10,145 bases of DNA. It comes from Fidelibacterota bacterium. GTDB taxonomy: Bacteria; Fidelibacterota; UBA2242. Each line of letters starts with the position of its first letter. Within the stretch, counting starts at the first letter, position 1. Below are positions 1 to 5,904 of this stretch, piece by piece. The notes under the pieces were generated by a model. The model searched no databases. It had not been told where the DNA came from and saw nothing but the letters and a program-made list of their open reading frames with translations. The stretch lies in the NCBI GenBank assembly GCA_023133185.1, contig JAGLWX010000144.1, positions 1-10,145 on the forward strand, in the 5' to 3' direction. The translations under genes and the position numbers were made by a program.

Positions 1-23
1 TCTTATTACATGGGGTAAACTCT

Positions 24-60
24 GCCTGCCCACCCCTTCCGCCGAAGGCGGATGGCAGGC
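24..60. repeat. GC-rich imperfect inverted repeat (intergenic hairpin)
   Basis: GCCTGCC at 24-30 is the reverse complement of GGCAGGC at 54-60. Inside it, TCCGCC (38-43) pairs with GGCGGA (47-52) around a three-base GAA loop. Together they make a two-part stem interrupted by an asymmetric internal loop. It lies 3' of the minus-strand flavoprotein gene, so it could form at the end of that transcript, but no T-run follows it on the minus strand, which argues against a classical intrinsic terminator. From memory, similar CCTGCC/GGCGGATGGCAGG hairpins are scattered through intergenic DNA of many environmental bacteria. That recollection was not checked. It is therefore probably a dispersed repeat. 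Confidence 0.55.
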
Positions 61-67
61 GGGCATA

Positions 68-96
68 CCTTTGCGATCTCTGCGCCTCTGCGTTAA
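68..96. repeat. CTCTGCG micro-repeat, intergenic
   Basis: CTCTGCG occurs at 78-84 and again at 86-92, a period of 8, preceded by the related CCTTTGCG (68-75) and followed by TTAA. The bases have no coding role and adjoin the GC-rich hairpin at 24-60. From memory, strings of this TTTGCG...CTCTGCG...TTAA kind recur in intergenic DNA of unrelated bacteria, which suggests a dispersed element and not a local regulatory site. Function is unknown. Confidence 0.4.
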
Positions 97-101
97 GTAT
101 T

Positions 102-122
102 AAAACCCTTTTCGAATTGGGT
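102..122 (-). terminator. weak candidate terminator of the flavoprotein gene
   Basis: Read on the minus strand, the bases just after the stop codon of the flavoprotein gene give ACCC, a ten-base AT-rich loop, GGGT, and then TTTTA. The stem is only four base pairs with a short T-run, so this is a marginal intrinsic terminator. It is listed because it sits exactly at the gene end. The larger GC-rich hairpin at 24-60 is an alternative. Confidence 0.25.
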
Positions 123-1388
123 CTAATTAAGGGCTTGGCTTGCGGAAATGCCTGCCAGAAAGCCCGTTGAGAACGCTGCCTGTAAATTATACCCGCCGGT
201 ATCGGCGTCGATGTCGAGTACTTCTCCCGCAAAATAGAGTTTTTTTATGATTCTCGATTCCATGGTTTTTGGATAAACTTCTCGTAGATCGATCCCACCG
301 GATGTAATAATTGCTTCGCTAATAGGGCTGTGACCTGTAACCTGAAAATGAAAATCCTTTAACCAGAGTCGCAGGTGTTTGCGCTCTTCGCCGGTGATTT
401 GACTACCGGGCTTTTGAGCGGGAATTTTTAATTGCTGTATGCAAACAGGAATCAATTGAGATGGCAGTAGTTTTTTGAGGATATTGTGAAAAGACATATT
501 TGAAAACTGATGGAAATCCCGGAGCAGTCTTCGGTCCAGTTGTCGATGATCGAGAGCCGGTTTTAAATCAATGGAAAGTTGAATCGATTTATTATGTTTT
601 ATGGCATCTACTACAATTTTACTGAGTGTCAGGATAATCAGTCCGGTTACTCCAAATTCGGTAAAGGACATTTCTCCAAATTCCCGGGTTATTTTTTTAC
701 TGTCAATCCGGACAGAAGCGGTAACATTTTTTAGAGTTAAGCCGTCAATTTTTACTAAAAACGGGGCGTCAATTTCAAGGGGGACCAGGGACGGTTGAGG
801 TCCGATAATGCGATGACCAATTTCTGCGGCTAACAAATATCCATCTCCGGTTGACCCGGTTCGGGGATAGGATGTTCCGCCTGTGGCAAGGATGACATTA
901 TTTGCGTGAATTACTTTTTCCGAAGCGACAAGTTTGACGCCCTCGATTTTGCCGTTGTTAACGAGGATTTTTGATACAGGAGAGTGGGTTTTGATGATTA
1001 CCCCGGTATCGATAACCCAGTTTTTGAGAGTACGGGAAACCCGCGGCGCCGGCACACCGTCGGGGAAAATCCTGTTACCGCGTTCGATTTTAGTCTGGAT
1101 TCCAATTGAACTCAGAAACGATCGCAGCTGATCAACAAAGAATATGTGGAAAGCCGGTTTCAGGAAGCGACCGTTTTTCCCGAAGTGTCGGAGGAAGTCG
1201 TCAAGGTTAGTCTGGTTAGTCAGGTTACAGCGTCCTTTGCCGGTGATACCAAGTTTCAGTCCGGGATGCCGCATTTTTTCCAGTAGAAGGACTGATTTTC
1301 CCAGCAGCGCGGCTTGTCCGGCTGCCAACATCCCGGCGGGTCCTCCACCGATTACAATGATATTGTATTTATTCGCTCGATTATTCAT
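123..1388 (-). CDS. HI0933/YhiN-family NAD(P)/FAD-dependent oxidoreductase (BaiN-like)
   Basis: This is a 421-residue cytosolic flavoprotein of the HI0933/YhiN family, also annotated as BaiN or aminoacetone oxidase family. The N-terminal Rossmann FAD-binding glycine motif GGGPAG is at residues 14-19, followed by the family signature ITGKGRCNLTN at 48-58. A second nucleotide-site motif, VILATGG followed by SYPRTGSTGDG, lies near residues 164-182. The C-terminus has the characteristic TSGGIDL, TMESRIIKKLYFAGEVLD and DTGGYNLQAAFSTG signatures. Length is normal and the gene looks intact. The ATG at 1386-1388 places the Rossmann strand at residue 10, as is usual, although no good Shine-Dalgarno is visible. 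The substrate is not predictable because the family is poorly characterised. It is transcribed away from the secreted-protein genes and its base composition is clearly richer in GC, so it is probably a core gene not linked to them. Confidence 0.93.
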   Translation of the reverse strand: MNNRANKYNIIVIGGGPAGMLAAGQAALLGKSVLLLEKMRHPGLKLGITGKGRCNLTNQTNLDDFLRHFGKNGRFLKPAFHIFFVDQLRSFLSSIGIQTKIERGNRIFPDGVPAPRVSRTLKNWVIDTGVIIKTHSPVSKILVNNGKIEGVKLVASEKVIHANNVILATGGTSYPRTGSTGDGYLLAAEIGHRIIGPQPSLVPLEIDAPFLVKIDGLTLKNVTASVRIDSKKITREFGEMSFTEFGVTGLIILTLSKIVVDAIKHNKSIQLSIDLKPALDHRQLDRRLLRDFHQFSNMSFHNILKKLLPSQLIPVCIQQLKIPAQKPGSQITGEERKHLRLWLKDFHFQVTGHSPISEAIITSGGIDLREVYPKTMESRIIKKLYFAGEVLDIDADTGGYNLQAAFSTGFLAGISASQALN

Positions 1389-1423
1389 TATGCCAAAGTT
1401 TGGAGAAAATAATTAATTTTGCA

Positions 1424-1452
1424 ATTATAAAAAAAATAATTATGTCATGAAG
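1424..1452 (-). promoter_or_regulatory. candidate minus-strand promoter for the flavoprotein gene
   Basis: On the minus strand a perfect TATAAT (plus-strand ATTATA, 1424-1429) lies about 35 bases upstream of the ATG of the flavoprotein gene. The -35 match is poor: TTCATG at 16 bp spacing is the best. Start of transcription would fall near 1417, giving a short leader. AT-rich DNA makes chance matches common, and sigma factor preferences in FCB bacteria can differ from sigma-70 consensus. Confidence 0.3.
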
Positions 1453-1454
1453 GT

Positions 1455-1483
1455 TTGACATTACACAAAATAAATAGTAAACT
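1455..1483 (+). promoter_or_regulatory. candidate upstream promoter for the protease gene
   Basis: A perfect TTGACA (1455-1460) is followed after 17 bases by TAAACT (1478-1483), four of six matches to the -10 consensus. It would produce a leader of about 200 bases that includes the whole 96-base repeat. It competes with the better-placed candidate at 1534-1562, and either could be a chance match. Confidence 0.28.
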
Positions 1484-1533
1484 GGCAATGGTTAGATAAA
1501 AGCAGATAAACATGCTAATAATATTAAAAAAAC

Positions 1534-1562
1534 TTGTCTATGGATTTTGGCGTGATTACAAT
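1534..1562 (+). promoter_or_regulatory. candidate proximal promoter for the protease gene
   Basis: TTGTCT (1534-1539), a 17-base spacer and TACAAT (1557-1562) match the sigma-70 pattern at four of six and five of six positions. Transcription would start near 1569, a little upstream of the 96-base leader repeat, so the repeat would form the 5' untranslated region of the protease mRNA. No counterpart of this promoter is duplicated upstream of the second copy of the repeat. Confidence 0.35.
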
Positions 1563-1584
1563 TTTTTTAGAGGTATCGAAACAA

Positions 1585-1680
1585 CTTGAGCTCAATCCGT
1601 GAGCAATAACCTTGAGTTAAGTCCTTTGCAGAAATTTATATTAAAGTTAAAAGATTTTAGTAAGGACTTGACTCAAGGTG
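1585..1680 (+). repeat. 96-base leader repeat, copy 1, with long hairpin
   Basis: This segment matches 5711-5806 at 90 of 96 positions, and the last 70 bases (1611-1680) are identical. It contains CTTGAGTTAAGTCCTT (1611-1626) and AAGGACTTGACTCAAG (1662-1677). These can pair fully in RNA with one G-U wobble, and two outer pairs extend this to an 18-bp stem (1609-1626 with 1662-1679) around a 35-base AT-rich loop. The core box CTTGASTCAAG is itself a near-palindrome, and a diverged copy (1585-1595) contains the perfect palindrome TTGAGCTCAA. The segment ends 17 bases before the protease ATG, next to its ribosome binding site. No T-run follows the stem, so it does not look like a terminator. It may be a leader regulatory structure, a set of operators, or a dispersed hairpin element. 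Confidence 0.85.
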
Positions 1681-1686
1681 AATAGA

Positions 1687-1693
1687 AGGAGGT
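1687..1693 (+). promoter_or_regulatory. ribosome binding site of the protease gene
   Basis: AGGAGGT four bases before the ATG at 1698 is a strong Shine-Dalgarno. It fixes the start and lies immediately after the hairpin of the leader repeat, so a structure in the leader could influence access to it. Confidence 0.75.
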
Positions 1694-1697
1694 CATA

Positions 1698-4600
1698 ATG
1701 AAATCTTTCAAAGCAATCTGTTTATTCGTCTTTTCCTTCAGCATCCTATATGCACAACAGAATCAAACCCCTTATTTAGATCCTTACAATCCGACCTACG
1801 AGCCCAATGTCATACTCGTCAAATTCAAAGACGATGCTTCGATATCAAAAGGATTGGCAAAAGGTATTGCCACCACGGGTATTTCCGCAATTGATCAGTT
1901 GAACCAGACTTATGAAGTGGAATCAATGGAAAAGATATTCAAGAGCGCTAAACCCAAATTAGCCAAACCGACCTTTAAAGACCCATCTGGAAAAATCCAT
2001 GAAGTCCCCAATCTGGATAAAATCTACAAACTGAAATACAAAGCAGATATTGATCCAAAAGAGTTAATCGAAAAATATAAGGCTGACCCTAATGTCGAAT
2101 ATGCCGAACCGGATTATCATGTATTTGCAATGGCGACTTATCCCGACGATCCGCTCTATCAAAGCGGTGACCAGTGGTATATTGATGCTGTGAATGCACC
2201 AGCCGCCTGGGATTCAACTACTGGGGACACAACTCAGATAATTGGCATTATTGATACCGGAGTTGACTGGGATCATCCTGATCTGGATGACAACATTTGG
2301 ACTAACCGGGTGGAATATAATGGTATTGAAGGTGTGGATGACGATGAAAATGGATTCATTGATGACATCCGGGGCTGGGATTTTGTGAATGATGACAATA
2401 ATCCCAATGATGATAATAGTCACGGGACACATGTAGCAGGAATTGCTGCTGCAGAAACTGATAATGGAGTAGGAATCGCCGGTATTGCCTGGAATGCTAA
2501 GATAATGCCGGTAAAAATGCTGCAGAGTTCCGGTCAAGGTTCTTCTAGTGACCTTGCTGCGTCTATTGATTATGCTGCTAATAATGGCGCAACTGTCATT
2601 AATATGAGTCTGGGTAGCTATGGCGAATCATATACGGTAAAGATAGCACTTGAAAATGCCTATGCTTATGCAGTATTAGTAGCTGCTGCTGGAAATAATG
2701 GCTATAAAGTCGATCCACCATGTCCACCTTTTCCTCCTTACGCACCGATGTATCCAGCATGTTACGGTTTTGTAATTGGTGTTGAAGCCACAACCCAATC
2801 TGGAAATAACGCTCGTTTTTCTAATTTTGATCCTTCAGGACCGGCTGTTACAGGAAATCCTTATGGTCACAATTATGAAATTAGAGCACCTGGTGTTGGA
2901 ATTTATAGTACTTTCCCAAATGGTAATTACAATTCTTTAAATGGAACATCAATGGCATCACCAATTGTTGCCGGTGCAGTAGCTCTAATGAAAAGTTACA
3001 ACCCAAAACAATCAACCGAGCAAGTATTTGCTCGCTTGATTCAAGGAGCCAATAGTGGTATTCTGGATATTCGAAACAGTCTTGATTATAAATTAGTACC
3101 CGATTTGCATTTTGTAGAGTATACACTCGTGGATACTTTACCTGGTTGTGATGATGACGGTATTGCTGATGCCGGTGAAACAATAGAGATATATCTGACT
3201 GTAAAAAATGCCGGCGGTTTTGCGGATAGTGTCTGGTCAGTATTACGTTTTGGTGAATTTGAGGATACTACCACTGCTGATATAATAGACAGCACAAGTT
3301 ATATAGGTGATATTTCTGCCTATGCGACTTTGACAGGGTCTTCTAATCCCTTTCGAATTGAGATCGGTTCGGATGCTGCGAACAATCGTGATATTGTATT
3401 TGAATATGAGATTGGATATAAAAATTCTGATTATAATATCAAAAATAACTTTGTAATAAGTATAACAAATGGTGAAGAATTATTAGGAGTTATGGATTCG
3501 ACTATGATATTAACTTCAGATAAATTATGGATAGTTAATGGTAGTTTCAAAGTTGGGACTAATGGATTATTGCTCATAAAACCAGGAACAACAATAATAT
3601 TGAATAACATTATTTATAATACTGGTGAAATAGTTGCTAATGGTAAAAAAGATAGCGTCATAACTATCACCGGAGAATCCAAAATAGCAGGTGGAATAGT
3701 AAATTTTAATTACGTAATAATTGAGAATTCTTATACTCAAACTCCGCTTAATTCAAATGGTATATATTCTTATTGTGTTTTTCGAAATATGAAAGGAGTG
3801 CATCAATTTTTATATAATCAAACCGTTTCTTTTGAAAATTGTGTTTTTAAGAATATTAGTATGCAATATTACAATTCACTCTTTTTTGTTTTCAATCAAG
3901 AATTAAAATTTGAAGCATGTACTTTTGAAAATGTTATAGGTTCGTCTTTATTTCAATGGCATCCAAATTACTCTAATCAAAAATTAATTCATTGTAATTT
4001 TGTAAATAGCGCCTACCTTAACGCATATACTAATGACGTAATAAATAAAATAAACATACTATATGGGAACAGTTCAATAGAATATATGGCTCCAGGTGGT
4101 ACAATACATAATATTCCAAATGTTTACTGGGGTACAGTAAATAGTGAGCGAATTGACGAGAAAATATATGATTTTTGGGATAATGCCAGTTTAGCTCAGG
4201 TTAACTACCAGCCTATTTTAATTGCACCATCTGACTCTGCTCACGGTATTGTTTGGAAGGTTGAACTAAATGAAATTGATCCCCAGGATGAGCAATTAGA
4301 TCCCATTGGAACGGAGATACTAAAATTCGATGTCTATTTCAACAGAGCTATGGATACCACCTATACACCATTTCTTACCTTTGGAGTACAAGAACCATAT
4401 ACTCAAAATGTTGTTCATGATAATGCTTTCTGGATTTCAGATTCCACAATTTGGACTGCATACTACAACGTAGGTCTGGAAACCGGCGATGGCATCAATA
4501 CAATTCGAGTGGCTAATGCTAAAGATAATGAAAATTTTGAAATACCAATTGAAGATAGAAGATTCAAATTTGTGATCCAGGCAGCCGGAGCGGCGTCGAT

Positions 4601-5699
4601 TGAGTTCATCGCTATACCTGGCATTGGTAAAGTTAATCTGGAATGGCCCACCGTAGAATCCGATGATGTGTTAGGGTATAATATTTATCGTTTTGAATCA
4701 ATCACCGATTCAACTTTTAGCGATACAGTGATGATAAACAGCAGCCTTGTTACCGATACGACATTCATTGATTTTGATGTAATTCCGGACAACACCTATC
4801 GTTATTTATATTCTGTTATCGGTACCGATATGCAGGAGAGCGACTTCTCTAAGTCAGTAGCTGCTACACCTTTCTCAGCCGCTAATGGTGATGCCAATGG
4901 TGATATGGCTGTTAATGTTCTGGATATTATATCAATCGTCAATTATATGTTACAGAGAAATCCGCATCCATTTTTGTTTGATGCAGCGGATATCAATGGA
5001 GATGATGTAATCAATGTGTTGGATATCATCAGTGTTATTTACATTATTCTTGATGGTGATAAAGCCGCAAAATTGGCGGGTATCGATGCCACAGAAGCCA
5101 TCTTTAGTGTGAACAAGAATAGACTCCAGGTATCTTCCAATGGATCGATTGGCGGCTATCAGTTTATGGTGACCGGGAATATGGATGATCTACGGTTGAC
5201 ATCCTTGTATCCGATGGAAGTCGCTACGATGAAGATAAGTGATAATTCTAAGTTGGTTGTTGTGTATAGTCTGAAAAGAGAGTCTATTCCAAAAGGTAAT
5301 CAGGATGTTTTGACATTCTCTGAAACAGATGATATTGAGATTAGCGGCTTGGTTGTATCGGATCGTTTTGGGAAACAGGTTGCCGCAAAGATTGGTGCGC
5401 CCGGCGAGACGCTGTTGCCGGAAAAATATTCTTTAGGACAGAACTATCCGAATCCGTTTAACAATTCGACGATGATTGAATACAGCATACCAAAAGCAAG
5501 TGATATTACAATTAGAATCTACAATATTTTAGGACAGGTAATACAAACGTACAAGGTCAACAATCTGCAGCCCGGTTATTACAATTATTTGTGGACAGGA
5601 AGAAATGAAACTGGTCAAATAGTATCCAGTGGTGTATATCTCTATCAGTTGCAGGCAGATGGATTTATCGATACAAAAAAAATGGTATTATTGAAATGA
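1698..5699 (+). CDS. secreted subtilisin-like (S8) protease with dockerin and T9SS sorting domain
   Basis: This is a 1333-residue modular exported protease. Residues 1-19 form a signal peptide (cleavage near YA/QQ), and 37-140 look like a fervidolysin-type propeptide. The S8 catalytic domain spans about 157-455 with Asp186 (IIDTGVD), His242 (NSHGTHVAG), oxyanion Asn333 (AAAGNNG) and Ser418 (NGTSMASP), so it should be active. Then follow a beta-sandwich (about 470-600, DDDGIADAGETIEI), a right-handed beta-helix-like region (about 620-841, ending in YWGT...VNYQPIL), an Ig-like domain (about 850-960), a fibronectin III-like domain (967-1056) and a type I-like dockerin (1064-1120) with two calcium loops (Asp1065/Asn1067/Asp1069/Asp1076 and Asp1098/Asn1100/Asp1102/Asp1109). 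An unassigned domain follows (1121-1241), then the sorting domain (1244-1333, NYPNPFN to KKMVLLK). The target substrate is unknown. The dockerin suggests docking to a cohesin partner, possibly the next gene product. Confidence 0.92.
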   Translation: MKSFKAICLFVFSFSILYAQQNQTPYLDPYNPTYEPNVILVKFKDDASISKGLAKGIATTGISAIDQLNQTYEVESMEKIFKSAKPKLAKPTFKDPSGKIHEVPNLDKIYKLKYKADIDPKELIEKYKADPNVEYAEPDYHVFAMATYPDDPLYQSGDQWYIDAVNAPAAWDSTTGDTTQIIGIIDTGVDWDHPDLDDNIWTNRVEYNGIEGVDDDENGFIDDIRGWDFVNDDNNPNDDNSHGTHVAGIAAAETDNGVGIAGIAWNAKIMPVKMLQSSGQGSSSDLAASIDYAANNGATVINMSLGSYGESYTVKIALENAYAYAVLVAAAGNNGYKVDPPCPPFPPYAPMYPACYGFVIGVEATTQSGNNARFSNFDPSGPAVTGNPYGHNYEIRAPGVGIYSTFPNGNYNSLNGTSMASPIVAGAVALMKSYNPKQSTEQVFARLIQGANSGILDIRNSLDYKLVPDLHFVEYTLVDTLPGCDDDGIADAGETIEIYLTVKNAGGFADSVWSVLRFGEFEDTTTADIIDSTSYIGDISAYATLTGSSNPFRIEIGSDAANNRDIVFEYEIGYKNSDYNIKNNFVISITNGEELLGVMDSTMILTSDKLWIVNGSFKVGTNGLLLIKPGTTIILNNIIYNTGEIVANGKKDSVITITGESKIAGGIVNFNYVIIENSYTQTPLNSNGIYSYCVFRNMKGVHQFLYNQTVSFENCVFKNISMQYYNSLFFVFNQELKFEACTFENVIGSSLFQWHPNYSNQKLIHCNFVNSAYLNAYTNDVINKINILYGNSSIEYMAPGGTIHNIPNVYWGTVNSERIDEKIYDFWDNASLAQVNYQPILIAPSDSAHGIVWKVELNEIDPQDEQLDPIGTEILKFDVYFNRAMDTTYTPFLTFGVQEPYTQNVVHDNAFWISDSTIWTAYYNVGLETGDGINTIRVANAKDNENFEIPIEDRRFKFVIQAAGAASIEFIAIPGIGKVNLEWPTVESDDVLGYNIYRFESITDSTFSDTVMINSSLVTDTTFIDFDVIPDNTYRYLYSVIGTDMQESDFSKSVAATPFSAANGDANGDMAVNVLDIISIVNYMLQRNPHPFLFDAADINGDDVINVLDIISVIYIILDGDKAAKLAGIDATEAIFSVNKNRLQVSSNGSIGGYQFMVTGNMDDLRLTSLYPMEVATMKISDNSKLVVVYSLKRESIPKGNQDVLTFSETDDIEISGLVVSDRFGKQVAAKIGAPGETLLPEKYSLGQNYPNPFNNSTMIEYSIPKASDITIRIYNILGQVIQTYKVNNLQPGYYNYLWTGRNETGQIVSSGVYLYQLQADGFIDTKKMVLLK
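3400..4140 (+). other. AT-rich beta-helix segment inside the protease gene
   Basis: Hand counts on seven 60-base lines between 3421 and 3900 give 18-32 percent G+C, against 48-52 percent on lines sampled near 2161-2280 and 5341-5400 in the same gene. The AT-rich part encodes roughly residues 570-815, including the beta-helix-like region rich in Asn, Ile, Phe and Tyr. The reading frame stays open throughout. This could reflect amino-acid composition, or module acquisition by recombination. Confidence 0.6.
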
Positions 5700-5710
5700 A
5701 AATAAAAAAA

Positions 5711-5806
5711 CTTGAGTTAAGACCATGAGCAATAAACTTGAGTTAAGTCCTTTGCAGAAATTTATATTAAAGTTAAAAGATTTTAGTAAGGACTTGACTC
5801 AAGGTG
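5711..5806 (+). repeat. 96-base leader repeat, copy 2, with long hairpin
   Basis: This is the second copy of the 1585-1680 element. It begins 11 bases after the protease stop codon and lies upstream of the cohesin-like gene. CTTGAGTTAAGTCCTT (5737-5752) pairs with AAGGACTTGACTCAAG (5788-5803). An extra left-arm box (CTTGAGTTAAGACC, from 5711) sits 26 bases before the first. The six differences from copy 1 all fall in the first 26 bases. In this location it could serve as the 3' end structure of the protease mRNA, as a leader for the next gene, or both. Confidence 0.85.
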
Positions 5807-5880
5807 TTAAAGTATCTAATAAGGACTTGACTCAAGTTGTTAAAGTATCTAATAAAGACTTGACTCAAGGTGCTAAAAAG
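5788..5880 (+). repeat. 33-bp tandem repeat, 2.8 units, upstream of the cohesin-like gene
   Basis: Units start at 5788, 5821 and 5854 with a 33-base period: AAGGACTTGACTCAAG, then TTGTTAAAGTATCTAAT-like sequence. The first unit is also the right arm of the leader hairpin. The third is truncated at 27 bases and diverged at its end. The near-palindrome CTTGACTCAAG recurs at 5793, 5826 and 5859. In the first two units TTGACT and TCTAAT are spaced by 15 bases, loosely resembling -35 and -10 hexamers, so the units might be tandem promoters, operators, or alternative right arms of the hairpin. Copy 1 of the leader has only one such unit. Confidence 0.8.
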
Positions 5881-5894
5881 CAAGGTATAGGATA

Positions 5895-5900
5895 GGGAGA
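5895..5900 (+). promoter_or_regulatory. ribosome binding site of the cohesin-like gene
   Basis: GGGAGA four bases before the ATG at 5905 is an acceptable Shine-Dalgarno, and the signal peptide starting there supports this start. It lies about 15 bases beyond the last tandem repeat. Confidence 0.55.
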
Positions 5901-5904
5901 TACA

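Noticed and set aside
601..1416. Plus-strand open frames over the flavoprotein gene
   Set aside because: They overlap a gene with unmistakable family motifs on the other strand and show no recognisable domains or ribosome binding sites.
1609..1680. Intrinsic terminator formed by the leader hairpin
   Set aside because: The loop is 35 bases, the stem is AT-rich and no T-run follows. It also lies directly before a ribosome binding site.
2214..4651. Minus-strand open frames inside the protease gene
   Set aside because: They are antisense to conserved catalytic and Ig-like domains, have unconvincing compositions and no start signals.
1698..5806. Composite transposon bounded by the two 96-base repeats
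   Set aside because: The repeats are direct, no transposase lies between them, and the enclosed DNA is a single protease gene. No target-site duplication is evident.
5711..5880. CRISPR array
   Set aside because: The repeats are 33 bases head to tail with no unique spacers, and there are only about three units with no cas genes in view.
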